A stretch of DNA of 64,000 nucleotides from Stappia sp. BW2 (GCF_008107695.1 NZ_VIRG01000066.1:124001-188000), one strand, 5' to 3'; positions 9,240 to 18,359 are shown, numbered from the stretch's first letter. Numbers and translations are program-made. Notes: a model not told the origin generated them from the sequence alone.

Positions 9240-9385
9240 ACTGTTATCTTCACTTTCGGTTGCTGCCTGCCGGCAGGCGCGGTCGCGGCGAAGAGCCAAA
9301 CGCACCCTTTGCGCGTTAGCTTCTGCCCCGCTTCTAGTGGCTTTTCAAGGCAAAGAGAACCGGCTTTTCTTGAAAACCACACGGT

Positions 9386-10318
9386 TTACGACCCGTTTTT
9401 AGTGGCTGAAGCCGTTCGGTAGTCACTCTCCCAATAGGGTGGCCGTCCGTATTTGGAAATCAGAAAATCTACAAAAGCCGTCACCTTGGGCGGGACAAAC
9501 TGACTTGGCGGATAGACAGCCCAGATCGCCCCTGTGCGGGCGATCGTATAATCCTGCAGCACGGCGACCAGCCGCCCGTCGCGCAGATCCTCCCAGACAT
9601 GCGCCAGCGATTTCAGACTGAGTCCAAGGCCGTGAAGCGCGGCATCGTAGGTCAGATCCCCGCTGTCCCCCTTCATGATGGGCCTGTGGACCTCAAAGGC
9701 AATCTCTCCGTCCGGTCCGTTGAAATACCAGTACGGCATGGATGCCATGGCGATACAATCGTGATTGGCAAGATCTTCCGGTGTGCGCGGCACGCCTTTG
9801 CGGGCCAGATAGTCCGGAGAGGCGCACAAGGCCCGGGGATTACCGCCAAGCTTGCGGGCGAGCAGCGAGGAATCGGTAAGCGGCGCGCCCCGCACGGCCA
9901 TGTCGTAGCCTTCCTCGATGACATCCACGATCCGGTCGGAAAAATCCATTTCCAGACGAATGTCCGGATAAAGGTCATGGAATTCCACCAGATAGGGCAG
10001 AATGTGTTTGCGACCGAAAAAGGTGTTGCAGGAGAAGCGGAGCGTACCGCGTGGAGCTTCCGTTGACGCTTCCAGTATGGAGCGGGCCTGCTCGATTTCG
10101 CCAACCGCAGTACGCGCGTGCTGCAACAACACACGCCCGGCTTCGGTCAGTGTCGTGCGCCGGGTGGTGCGGGCAAAAAGCTGGGATCCGAAAGCCTTTT
10201 CGAGACCGGTCAAGCGTGTGCTGGCCGCCGATGCAGACAGGCCGATTTCCCGCCCGGCCGCAGCCATGCTGCCAAGTTCCGCGATACGGACAAAAAATTG
10301 CAGGTCTTCCAGCCTCAT
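9386..10318 (-). CDS. LysR family transcriptional regulator
   Basis: A 310-residue LTTR. The N-terminal HTH (LEDLQFFVRIAELGSMAAA, then GLSASAASTRLTGLEKAFG) is joined by a linker helix to a periplasmic-binding-like effector domain from about residue 88. It is divergent from a small ORF, and a 12-bp inverted repeat (10328-10369) lies between them, the usual place for an LTTR site. GGTGGG precedes the ATG. The effector is unknown. Confidence 0.92.
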   Translation of the reverse strand: MRLEDLQFFVRIAELGSMAAAGREIGLSASAASTRLTGLEKAFGSQLFARTTRRTTLTEAGRVLLQHARTAVGEIEQARSILEASTEAPRGTLRFSCNTFFGRKHILPYLVEFHDLYPDIRLEMDFSDRIVDVIEEGYDMAVRGAPLTDSSLLARKLGGNPRALCASPDYLARKGVPRTPEDLANHDCIAMASMPYWYFNGPDGEIAFEVHRPIMKGDSGDLTYDAALHGLGLSLKSLAHVWEDLRDGRLVAVLQDYTIARTGAIWAVYPPSQFVPPKVTAFVDFLISKYGRPPYWESDYRTASATKNGS

Positions 10319-10327
10319 TATCCCACC

Positions 10328-10369
10328 CTTTCGAAGAATTACTTTTATGTAAGCCTCATTCTTCGAAAG
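10328..10369. promoter_or_regulatory. Perfect 12-bp inverted repeat, candidate LysR operator
   Basis: CTTTCGAAGAAT (10328-10339) and its exact complement ATTCTTCGAAAG (10358-10369) are separated by 18 bases. Each arm contains TTCGAA, so the site is doubly symmetric. It starts ten bases upstream of the lysR start and lies before the divergent small ORF. Repression or activation of both by the LysR protein is inferred from position. Confidence 0.7.
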
Positions 10370-10416
10370 TTGGCAATATGAGACAAAGGCTCACACCCTT
10401 AGCGATGGAGAGCGCC

Positions 10417-10608
10417 ATGACACATACAGGAGATATTTTCGAAGCCCGTGCCCGCGCGGCTCGCCACGCCGAACTGCGTCACCTGGCAGGTGCAATCTCA
10501 AGCCTGTTTTTCAAAAGGGCAGCGACTGCCCCTGCTCTTCAAATGCCTTCAACAGACCAGGCAGCTTGTGACAATGACCTGAGACAGGCAACAGTTCGAG
10601 TGGCCTGA
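10417..10608 (+). CDS. Small uncharacterised protein divergent from lysR
   Basis: A 63-residue basic, Ala- and Arg-rich protein (MTHTGDIFEARARAARHAE...). GGAG lies seven bases before this ATG; an in-frame ATG at 10378 is a possible longer start. It has no signal peptide or membrane segment, and its first half is predicted helical. Short helical ORFs of this look often sit beside LysR genes in alphaproteobacteria, which is recollection and not proof. The shared operator suggests that it is the LysR target. Function unknown. Confidence 0.5.
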   Translation: MTHTGDIFEARARAARHAELRHLAGAISSLFFKRAATAPALQMPSTDQAACDNDLRQATVRVA

Positions 10609-10785
10609 GCGGACACCGCCATTTCCTGGCTTGTCATTCAGCACAAAACGAAACACAGACCAGAGGGCTCGCTGAGCCCTGACATCTCGTAAACAGATCG
10701 ACATCATTGCGGGCGCGTATGCTTTCTCAAACTCGGCCTGCGCTTTGCCTGGCCGCGATGACGACGCATCGGTATTACCACCACC

Positions 10786-12744
10786 TTATTTTGCCGGAAC
10801 GTAGTCTGCCCTCTGGCCACGAGTGACGATGCCAAGTTCGTCGTTTTCACGCGCCGCCCGGAGCCGTTCTTCGGCTTCGTCGGCCTCGCGCTGGCGGGCC
10901 CACATGGACGCATAAAGACCGTTTTTGGCCAGCAGTTCCTGATGGGTGCCGCGCTCGGCAATCTCGCCGGCTTCCAGAACGATGATCTGATCTGCGTTCA
11001 CCACGGTCGACAGGCGGTGAGCAATAACCAGCGTCGTCCGATCCTGCGAAACCTCGTCCAGGGCCGACTGAATTTCACGTTCCGTGTGGGTGTCGAGCGC
11101 CGAGGTTGCCTCGTCAAGAATAAGGATCGGTGGCGATTTCAGGATCGTCCGGGCGATGGCGACACGCTGCTTTTCGCCACCCGACAACTTCAGTCCGCGT
11201 TCGCCGACCTCTGCGTCATAGCCCTGCGGCAGCCGCTCGATGAAGTCGTGGATCTGCGCCATGCGCGCGGCCTCCCGAACTTCCTCTTCGCTGGCATCCG
11301 GGCGGCCATAGCGAATGTTGTAGGCAATCGTGTCGTTAAAGAGCACGGTGTCCTGGGGAACCATCCCGATGGCGTGTCGCACGCTTTCCTGGGTCACGTC
11401 GCGCACATCCTGACCATCTATCTCCACGGCGCCATCGGTGACGTCGTAAAACCGGAACAGAAGACGGGAAATCGTCGATTTGCCTGCCCCGGAAGGCCCA
11501 ACAATGGCGACCGTTTTGCCGGCTGGAACCTCAAGATCGATCCCCTTGAGGATTGGTCGGTCGGCATCGTAGTGAAAGTGTACGTTCTTGAAGGCAATCT
11601 TGCCTTCAACAGCCTTCAGCGGGCTGGCATCCGGCTTGTCTTCGATTTCGGCCGGTACCATCAACAAGTCGAACATCGATTCAATGTCCGCAAGGCCCTG
11701 ACGGATTTCCCGGTAGAGAAAGCCGATGAAATTGAGCGGAATGGAAATCTGCATCAGCAGGGCGTTGATCAGGACAAAGTCGCCAATTTTCTGCTCGCCC
11801 GCCAACACGGCCTGTGCAGACAGCCCCATGCAGGCCGCCATACCAATCCCGAGAATGACCGCCTGGCCGAAATTGAGCCAGGAAAGGGACGTCCAGGTTT
11901 TCGTGGCGGCACTTTCGTATCTTGCCATGGACACGTCGAAGCGCTCGGCTTCCATGTTCTCATTGCCAAAATACTTGACCGTTTCAAAGTTGAGCAGACT
12001 GTCGATGGCCTTGGAATTGGCATCCGTATCGCTGTCATTCATTTCCCGGCGAATGCTGATGCGCCAGTTCGAGGTTTTGATGGTGAACCAGACATAGGCA
12101 ACAATCATCACCGCGACGATGACAACATAGAAAAAGCCGAACTGGTACCAGATCACCGCCGCCATGATGGCAAATTCCAGAACCGTCGGAATGCCGTTCA
12201 AGATGGTGAAGCGGACAATCGACTCAATGCCCTTGACGCCGCGTTCGATAACCCGGCTGAGCCCGCCTGTCCGCCGAGCAAGGTGAAAGCGCAGGGAAAG
12301 CTGGTGCAAGTGGCGAAACGTCAGAATCGCCAGCTGGCGCACGGCATGCTGTCCGACCCGGGCAAACAGGGCATCGCGCAACTGGTTGAAAGCCACCGCC
12401 ATGACGCGGGCCGCGTTATAGGCAAGCACCAGCATGACCGGAGCCACAAGAAAAGCAGGCAGGTTTGAGTCTTCCCCCGTCAACGCATCCGTTGCCCAGG
12501 CGAAGAAATATGGCGACAGGACCGTCACGATCTTGGCAATGATCAATGCGAAGATGGCGAACAGGACACGCTGCTTGAGATCCGGCCGGTTTGACGGCCA
12601 GATGTAGGGCCAAAGATTGGCCAGCGTCGCGAAGATACTGCCATCGTCTGCATTGACGGGCTTGCGGATGTGCGGTTGAGCGGATTGGCTGCCGGAAGCC
12701 GCAGCCGTAGGCTTTTGCGGCGTGGTCGCTGACTGATCGTTCAC
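10786..12744 (-). CDS. Atm1/ABCB7-type ABC exporter, fused membrane and ATPase domains
   Basis: A 652-residue half-transporter that should work as a homodimer in the inner membrane. Six membrane helices span about 60-350. The ATPase domain carries Walker A GPSGAGKS, the signature LSGGEKQRVAIART, Walker B ILILDEATSALD and the H-loop IAHRLSTV. The family exports glutathione-linked sulfur or metal conjugates. The membrane domain keeps family features such as RGVKGIE and SLLNFETVKYFGNE. A GTG start at 12744 is chosen since GGAG precedes it by seven bases. It lies 36 bases after an ArsR regulator on the same strand, implying metal- or thiol-responsive control. Confidence 0.92.
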   Translation of the reverse strand: MNDQSATTPQKPTAAASGSQSAQPHIRKPVNADDGSIFATLANLWPYIWPSNRPDLKQRVLFAIFALIIAKIVTVLSPYFFAWATDALTGEDSNLPAFLVAPVMLVLAYNAARVMAVAFNQLRDALFARVGQHAVRQLAILTFRHLHQLSLRFHLARRTGGLSRVIERGVKGIESIVRFTILNGIPTVLEFAIMAAVIWYQFGFFYVVIVAVMIVAYVWFTIKTSNWRISIRREMNDSDTDANSKAIDSLLNFETVKYFGNENMEAERFDVSMARYESAATKTWTSLSWLNFGQAVILGIGMAACMGLSAQAVLAGEQKIGDFVLINALLMQISIPLNFIGFLYREIRQGLADIESMFDLLMVPAEIEDKPDASPLKAVEGKIAFKNVHFHYDADRPILKGIDLEVPAGKTVAIVGPSGAGKSTISRLLFRFYDVTDGAVEIDGQDVRDVTQESVRHAIGMVPQDTVLFNDTIAYNIRYGRPDASEEEVREAARMAQIHDFIERLPQGYDAEVGERGLKLSGGEKQRVAIARTILKSPPILILDEATSALDTHTEREIQSALDEVSQDRTTLVIAHRLSTVVNADQIIVLEAGEIAERGTHQELLAKNGLYASMWARQREADEAEERLRAARENDELGIVTRGQRADYVPAK

Positions 12745-12780
12745 ATAAAATCTCCAGGCCACAGAAGGTGGCCGTTCGGG

Positions 12781-13179
12781 TTAGTCTGTCGTGGAAACCG
12801 AATGTGAGCCGGCTGGCTGCTCTGTCTCTTCAGGCTGCGCCGCATTCAGGCGCTCCCAGAAATGACTCGTCCGGCATTCGGCCTGCCTGAGCATTTGCCA
12901 ATTGAGCGCGTAGTGGCAGTTTCTGCCCCGCGTGTCACACAACAGAAGCCCTGCGTCCTTCAGGACCTGCAGGTGCTGGGACACAGTCGACTGGGCCAAT
13001 GGCAGATGACTGACGATCTCACCGCAGCAAGCGCCCTTTTGACTTGCAAGCTGCTGGATGATTGCCAGCCGGGCCGGATGTCCAAGCGCGCGGAAAATAG
13101 CCGCAAGTTTCTCGCAGCTTGCAAGATCTTCCGTTTCGTCCTTGCTGTTTCCACCCGCCGGCAGATCCGTCCCGCTCAT
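12781..13179 (-). CDS. ArsR/SmtB family transcriptional regulator
   Basis: A 132-residue winged-helix repressor. The HTH spans LGHPARLAIIQQLASQ to AQSTVSQHLQVLKDAGLL. Cysteines at the start of the helix region (KGACCGEIV), near residue 22 and in the wing (LLCDTRGRNC) could bind a metal or sense thiols, but the pattern does not match a single characterised site by eye. A perfect inverted repeat at 13208-13231 precedes the gene. It is the first gene of an operon with the Atm1-type exporter, so that exporter is its likely target. Confidence 0.9.
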   Translation of the reverse strand: MSGTDLPAGGNSKDETEDLASCEKLAAIFRALGHPARLAIIQQLASQKGACCGEIVSHLPLAQSTVSQHLQVLKDAGLLLCDTRGRNCHYALNWQMLRQAECRTSHFWERLNAAQPEETEQPAGSHSVSTTD

Positions 13180-13480
13180 GGGGCGGTTTCCTCATTACAA
13201 TTATTTGTTTCATCGTTGATATGCGATGAAAGGCAAGAAAGACAAGGGGCCGCGGCAAAAAGGCCGAGGCTCGTTCCACCCCCGACCCTTGTTGCTCATG
13301 TTTCGCGAAGGCGTCCTGTCGAGCCCTGTCTGAAGAGCACCGATGCCGGTCCTTCCCAGGTTTTCAATTGGAAGATTAGAAATAATCCAAGGACTTAGGC
13401 GATTTTCCCGGCGTTCGGTCAGGCCAGGCAAATGTCGTCCCGTCGCGTGATGCGATGTCTTCAGCAGGAACCGCCGGCTC
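13180..13480. other. Intergenic region upstream of arsR and downstream of the LysM gene
   Basis: About 300 bases without a supported gene. Apart from the operator at 13208-13231 no ORF with a ribosome site or coding character was found. The right part presumably carries the 3' end of the LysM gene transcript. Confidence 0.4.
13208..13231. promoter_or_regulatory. Inverted repeat upstream of arsR, candidate operator
   Basis: TTTCATCG and CGATGAAA form a perfect 8-bp inverted repeat with an 8-base spacer, starting 28 bases before the arsR start codon. Size and position fit an ArsR autoregulatory operator. Binding is inferred. Confidence 0.6.
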
Positions 13481-15097
13481 TCAACCGTTGTTTCCTTTCG
13501 GCTTCGGCCAGTTCAGATCGCCCTCAGGTGTCAGGAACACCTGTCCCGGATAGATCAGGTCCGGATTGCGGATCTGCTCCTGGTTGGCCTTGTAGATCGT
13601 GGTGTAGCGGAAGCCCTCGCCATAAAGACGACGGGAGATGCGCCAAAGATTGTCGCCCTTGCGGATGATCACCACCGGCAGGGATTTCTTGACTTCCGCC
13701 CCCTGGCCTTCAGCCCCCGCTCCCTCGCCGCTTGCGATGACCTTTGTCAGCACAATCTGCTTGTCTTCTTCCTTCTCGAAGGTAACGGCTGCACGAGCGT
13801 CGACCGAATTGCCATCCTCGCCAATCAGATCGGCGCGAATCTCGACATTGCCTTCGTCAACATTCTTGCCGCCCTGGACGAGCCATTTGCCGCTCGAGCC
13901 GACCTTGGCCTCACCCTGAAAATCGTCGTCGACATATACGCGGACGGATGAGCCTGGTTCTCCGGTTCCGGCGATGAAGACCTTGTCCTTTTCGGATTCC
14001 ACAGCTTCGACGGTCACGGTCGGGGCGTCAGCAGCCGCCTCGGGAACGGCAGCCGCTTCATCCTTGCTGGCAGAGGCAACGACGGTGCTGCTCCCCTGCT
14101 GCCCGCCAGCATCAGCCGTGTCAGACGCTGCCTGCTGGCGGGCGTCGGTAGATGGAGCTGCACCCGCCGCTGGCGCTGACGCAACTTCTGTCGCTCCAGC
14201 TGGCGTATCTGTGGCTGGTTGGCCTTGGGCTTCAGCCGAGGAAGCGGAAGCAGTGATGCCGTTTGTTTTCGTTTCGGCAGACGCAACTGCGGTCTGGTCC
14301 TGGACGTCCGCGGCTTTTTCGTTCAGTGCCGTGGACAGCGCCTTGGAAGCTGATTGCTGGTTTTTAGCCACACTCGCGGCTGTTTCTGCCGGTGTTTTGC
14401 CGGCAGCAGATTCAGTCTCTAAGGCTTGTCCTTCTGCCTGCGCGGCGGTGCCTTCTTCTGTAGATGTTGCAGTCGTTGCCGAGGCAACCTGTTGTTCGGT
14501 CGCAGGTTTCTGCAGGATGTCGGACGGACCATCTGGCGTGTTCAGCACCACGAGGGGCTGTTCCTTGCCGCCTTTGGGCAGCGAAACGGCAAGCCGTTCT
14601 TCGGAGGTGGCAATCGCCTTTCCGGTGTCGTCATGCACTTCCAGGCCAACGTCATAGTCGCCCGGCTTCAACGGCTCATCCAGAATGATGGTCCATTCGC
14701 CCACTTCGTTGGCGATGCTCTTGCCGACTACCTTGCCGTTTGCGGTCAGGGCAACAATGGCACCTGCAACAGAGCGGCCGGCCACGACCGTTTCCCCGGT
14801 CGGCTCCACCCCGACAACGTCAAAATGCGGACCGGCTTTTGCAGCGTCCACAGCCGGCTCGTCTTTCGCGGTGTCCGCCTGAGCGGTTTTCTCTACCGTG
14901 TCATCTGCGTTTGTTTGCGACCCATCGGATTGCTGCGCAGTCGATTTGTCGCCGGAAACGGTCGGCGTTGCGGCGATGTCGGCGCCGTTTTGAAATGGCA
15001 GATGCCCTGTGTCGCGGTAAATATACCCTGTTACCAGGGCAGCCAGGCCTACGGGCACGGCTACGATCAAAGTCCAGATGAGTGTCTTGTTGTTCAT
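13481..15097 (-). CDS. LysM domain envelope protein with Ig-like repeats
   Basis: A 538-residue protein with one N-terminal membrane anchor (LIWTLIVAVPVGLAALVTGYI without the last residue, about 4-23). Two Ig-like beta domains lie at about 90-175 and 365-450. They are separated by a long low-complexity Ala/Ser/Thr/Glu linker, and a C-terminal LysM domain (IIRKGDNLWRISRRLYGEG ... NPDLIYPGQVF) should bind peptidoglycan. This layout is common in alphaproteobacteria and fits a periplasmic wall-binding or scaffold role. No catalytic domain is seen. It is divergent from the LOG gene. Confidence 0.88.
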   Translation of the reverse strand: MNNKTLIWTLIVAVPVGLAALVTGYIYRDTGHLPFQNGADIAATPTVSGDKSTAQQSDGSQTNADDTVEKTAQADTAKDEPAVDAAKAGPHFDVVGVEPTGETVVAGRSVAGAIVALTANGKVVGKSIANEVGEWTIILDEPLKPGDYDVGLEVHDDTGKAIATSEERLAVSLPKGGKEQPLVVLNTPDGPSDILQKPATEQQVASATTATSTEEGTAAQAEGQALETESAAGKTPAETAASVAKNQQSASKALSTALNEKAADVQDQTAVASAETKTNGITASASSAEAQGQPATDTPAGATEVASAPAAGAAPSTDARQQAASDTADAGGQQGSSTVVASASKDEAAAVPEAAADAPTVTVEAVESEKDKVFIAGTGEPGSSVRVYVDDDFQGEAKVGSSGKWLVQGGKNVDEGNVEIRADLIGEDGNSVDARAAVTFEKEEDKQIVLTKVIASGEGAGAEGQGAEVKKSLPVVIIRKGDNLWRISRRLYGEGFRYTTIYKANQEQIRNPDLIYPGQVFLTPEGDLNWPKPKGNNG

Positions 15098-15340
15098 TTT
15101 GCGTCCCGCCGGGAAAGCTGCCAGCTGATGCGGCGCTCTCCAAATCCGTTCCCCTGTTTACACCCTTCCGGGTGCTGCCTGTCTCAGCAGATCCCCTGGC
15201 TTTGCCAGCCCTGTTTTGCTTTGTTACCGGCCATCTTCAGATCCCGTTTCATGCATAACCGTCTTTTCCGGGCGCGGCAAGAAAACCTGGTTCAGAACCA
15301 GGGCCGCTCAAACAGAATGCTTGACCTTTTGCCGGTCTGA

Positions 15341-15976
15341 ATGCCACATCTTTGCGTCATGAATACGGTTTCTCAAAATCAGCTTACAAGCGTCTGTGTT
15401 TATTGCGGGTCCAGCTTTGGGTCCGACCCGGCACACGAAGCCTCCGCCACGCGTCTGGGACAGCTCATCGCCGAGGCTGGTCTTCGACTTGTCTACGGCG
15501 GCGGATCTGTCGGCCTCATGGGAACGGTGGCGAACGCCGCGCTCGAAGCCGGCGGCAAGGTGACGGGGATCATTCCGCGTTTCCTTGAAAAACGCGAGGT
15601 GATGCTCGACACGCTGGAAGACCTGATCGTCACGCGGGACATGCATGAACGCAAGCATCTGATGTTCGAGAAAGCCGACGCCTTCATCGCCTTGCCCGGC
15701 GGCGTCGGGACGCTGGAAGAAGCTGTCGAAATGATGACCTGGGCTCAGTTGGGCCAGCACCGCAAGCCGGTGGCACTGGCCAACATCAACGGTTTCTGGT
15801 CTCCCCTGCTGGAACTTCTGGATCACATGCGGGCGCAGGGATACATCCGTCCGGACACGGAAGTTCCCTATCTTGTTGCCCGGTCCGTAGACGATATCCT
15901 GCCCATGTTGCGCCGGGCCATCAACGGCGAACCCCTGCCTGCAGAAGACGCCTGCGCGACGGTAACCGATCTGTAA
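15341..15976 (+). CDS. LOG family (TIGR00730) nucleotide 5'-monophosphate phosphoribohydrolase
   Basis: A 211-residue Rossmann-like lysine decarboxylase fold protein. The hallmark PGGVGTLEE motif (LPGGVGTLEEAVEMMTW) and the GGGSVGLMG loop are present. Characterised members cleave the N-glycosidic bond of AMP or cytokinin nucleotides; bacterial copies are often called YvdD-like, and their real substrate is uncertain. Two in-frame ATGs (15341, 15359) are possible and neither has a clear ribosome site; the fold proper begins at SVCVYCGSS. A hairpin at 15286-15302 lies upstream. Confidence 0.9.
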   Translation: MPHLCVMNTVSQNQLTSVCVYCGSSFGSDPAHEASATRLGQLIAEAGLRLVYGGGSVGLMGTVANAALEAGGKVTGIIPRFLEKREVMLDTLEDLIVTRDMHERKHLMFEKADAFIALPGGVGTLEEAVEMMTWAQLGQHRKPVALANINGFWSPLLELLDHMRAQGYIRPDTEVPYLVARSVDDILPMLRRAINGEPLPAEDACATVTDL

Positions 15977-15981
15977 AACCC

Positions 15982-16002
15982 TACAATGTATAATGTATTG
16001 TA
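15982..16002. promoter_or_regulatory. Short inverted repeat upstream of the double-receiver GGDEF gene
   Basis: TACAAT and ATTGTA flank nine bases that include TATAAT-like sequence. It may be a promoter with an overlapping operator about 100 bases before the 16101 start. The arms are short, so chance cannot be excluded. Confidence 0.3.
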
Positions 16003-16100
16003 ATACTTTCGCGCGACTGTGATTGTCGGAACCACTTCGAGTTACAGCTCTCGAAGTAGAATGGAACCTTGTGTAAGACGCTGGCAGAACAGGCTACTCG

Positions 16101-17354
16101 ATGCAAACTACCCTTGTTGTTGAGGACGCAGCATTTTTCGAGAAGGCAATCGTCAAGAAACTGCATGAAGTTGGCCGCAATCAAATCATGGTAGCGAGAA
16201 GCTACGAAGAAGCCGAAAACTGCCTCAATCTGCCGATTGGCGAACCCGACCTCGCTCTTGTCGACCTGACCCTGCCGGACGCGCCGGATGGCGAAATCGT
16301 CGACCTGTGCGAAAAGTGGAACATTCCCACCATCGTTTTCACCAGCCGGTTCGACCCGAAAACCCGAAGCAAGTTTATGGAAAAGGGCGTCATCGACTAT
16401 GTTCTGAAAGATTCTCCCGGCAGCTTGAACTATGTCACGGACCTGATCAGAAAGCTGGCTCAGAACCCGAAGATCGGCATTCTGATTCTGGACGATTCAG
16501 CAGTCGAGCGGGAGCTGATTTCGAACATCGTCGGCAAGCATCTTTACAAGATCTATCAGGCGGCCTCCGCCGACGAAGCTCTTCAAACCCTGAAGGAACA
16601 CAAGGACATCAAGCTGGTTCTGGCGGATTATTTCATGCCGGACAAAGACGGCTTTACCTTTCTGAAGGCAGCTCGCCGGGTACATGCCCCGGAACAAGTC
16701 GGCGTTATCGGCATGTCGTCCTATGCCAATCCGGACAACCGGGTGAGGTTCCTGAAATACGGCGCGGCGGATTTCGTCGACAAGAACTGCCCGCCGGAAG
16801 AACTTCTGCTGCGGGTATCGCAAAACCTCGATTACATCTACCGGATCGAAGAACTCAACAACATGGCGATGCGGGATGCTCTCACAGGGCTCCACAACCG
16901 CCGCTATCTGCTGGAGAAAACAACCAGGGCGATTGAGTCCTGGCCGGCTTCCGAAGGGCGCGCGCACTGGCTGGCCCTGCTGGACCTCGACTCCTTCAAG
17001 GCCATCAACGATTCACTCGGGCATGATTTCGGCGATGCGGTTCTGGTCAGCTTTGCCCGACATCTGATGAAGCTCGCCGGCGACGGCGACATTGTCTCGC
17101 GGCTCGGCGGCGACGAGTTCTGCATCGTTTTCCGGGACAAGAAAGAGACTGAGGTCATCGAAGGGCTGCAAAACCTTCTGGACGCTATTCAGACGTCACC
17201 CGTCCGGCAGGACGGCGACGAACACTTGATGAAGACCAGCATCGGAGCAGCGCAGCTGGAAGGCGGAAAGTTCGGCGATGCGCTGAAAACCGCCGACCAC
17301 AGACTGTATGCCGCCAAACGCAGTGGCCGCGGACGCTTGGTCTACACTGACTAG
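16101..17354 (+). CDS. PleD-like diguanylate cyclase: receiver-receiver-GGDEF
   Basis: A 417-residue soluble response regulator. The first receiver (1-120) has the acidic pair VED, phosphoacceptor Asp in LALVDLTLP and Lys in VLKDS. The second (about 130-250) has LDDS, LVLADYFMP and a Lys in DFVDKN. Both look phosphorylatable, unlike PleD, where the second is degenerate. A GGDEF domain (265-417) with intact SRLGGDEFCIVF makes c-di-GMP from two GTP. The position of the inhibitory RxxD site reads GDGD, so it is absent. No histidine kinase is adjacent. Confidence 0.93.
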   Translation: MQTTLVVEDAAFFEKAIVKKLHEVGRNQIMVARSYEEAENCLNLPIGEPDLALVDLTLPDAPDGEIVDLCEKWNIPTIVFTSRFDPKTRSKFMEKGVIDYVLKDSPGSLNYVTDLIRKLAQNPKIGILILDDSAVERELISNIVGKHLYKIYQAASADEALQTLKEHKDIKLVLADYFMPDKDGFTFLKAARRVHAPEQVGVIGMSSYANPDNRVRFLKYGAADFVDKNCPPEELLLRVSQNLDYIYRIEELNNMAMRDALTGLHNRRYLLEKTTRAIESWPASEGRAHWLALLDLDSFKAINDSLGHDFGDAVLVSFARHLMKLAGDGDIVSRLGGDEFCIVFRDKKETEVIEGLQNLLDAIQTSPVRQDGDEHLMKTSIGAAQLEGGKFGDALKTADHRLYAAKRSGRGRLVYTD

Positions 17355-17413
17355 AGACAAGTCTTGCTTCAACTGAGGGATAGGCCACACACCCTGCCCC
17401 CGCAAACGCTGGT

Positions 17414-18319
17414 TCAGTGCCGGTAGCGGCGCCAGCTGTCGTAGGAAAACACGGCAAGAGCAGCCCAGATCATTCCGAAGGTCATCAGCGTCGTCGAGTC
17501 CAGCGGCTCACCCCAGAGATAGACGGCCATCAGAAAGTGCATGGACGGAGCCATATATTGCATCAGCCCGAGCATGAAGAGCGGCAGGCGTCTGGCGGCG
17601 GCTGAAAAACAGATCAGGGGCAAGGCCGTGACGATCCCCGTGCCCACGAGGGCAAGCAGAACCGGAGGATCATTCAACACCAGCGCATCCTCGCCCCAGC
17701 TCAGGCTCAACAGCATGTAACCGGCTGCGAGCGGAAACAAAACGATGGTTTCCACAAACAGCCCTGTCGTTGCCTTAACGGGGGTGACCTTGCGCACGTA
17801 GCCATAGCCGGCAAAGGAAAACGCCAGCACAAGCGACACCCAGGGCAAGCCACCGGCCAGGATCGCCTGCAACACCACGGCAACGGCAGCAACCCCAACG
17901 GCAATGCCCTGCCAGGTTGTCAGTTTTTCCCTCAGCACGAACAGGCCAACCAGAATACTGACCAGCGGATTGATGAAGTATCCGAGCGAAATATCCAGCA
18001 CATGATTTTGAGCGATGGCCCAGACGAAGGTCAGCCAGTTGACGGCAATCAAGGTGGCCGACACCGTCAGCCCCATCAGCACCCTCGGCTGGCGGAAAAC
18101 ATCGTACACTTCATGCCAGCGGCCGCGCGCATAGAGAAACAGGCCGACAAACAGCACCGACCAGAGAATGCGATGCGACACCACCAGGTCTGCCGGAACG
18201 GTCTCCGTCAGTTTGTAGTAGGCCGGAAGAAAGCCCCACATGCCATAAGCCGCCAGGCCGAACAGGAGGCCGTGACGGAGTTCGGTGCTCGCTTCGGTGC
18301 TTGTCACCGTCTGCGACAT
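17414..18319 (-). CDS. rarD: EamA family transporter RarD
   Basis: A 301-residue ten-helix drug/metabolite transporter protein. The RarD type is recognised from GLLFGLAAYGMWGFLPAYYK (first 19 residues shared by the family) and SHRILWSVLFVG, with two EamA repeats. RarD (named from chloramphenicol sensitivity work) is usually an exporter of unknown physiological substrate. The start at 18319 is preferred, since AAGG lies about eight bases upstream; an in-frame ATG at 18346 is weaker. It stands 40 bases downstream of cimA but on its own start signal. Confidence 0.9.
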   Translation of the reverse strand: MSQTVTSTEASTELRHGLLFGLAAYGMWGFLPAYYKLTETVPADLVVSHRILWSVLFVGLFLYARGRWHEVYDVFRQPRVLMGLTVSATLIAVNWLTFVWAIAQNHVLDISLGYFINPLVSILVGLFVLREKLTTWQGIAVGVAAVAVVLQAILAGGLPWVSLVLAFSFAGYGYVRKVTPVKATTGLFVETIVLFPLAAGYMLLSLSWGEDALVLNDPPVLLALVGTGIVTALPLICFSAAARRLPLFMLGLMQYMAPSMHFLMAVYLWGEPLDSTTLMTFGMIWAALAVFSYDSWRRYRH

Positions 18320-18359
18320 GGCATTGCCTTTCTGGTGCCTGAACAACCCGTGGCCGGGG

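Noticed and set aside
9337..9380. Hairpin after the LysR gene (GTGGcTTTTCAAG with CTTGAAAACCAC)
   Set aside because: The loop is 19 bases, the stem has a bulge and there is no T run in the needed direction.
10704..10961. Minus-strand frame at the end of the ABC exporter
   Set aside because: It is a shifted reading of the exporter gene with no start signal.
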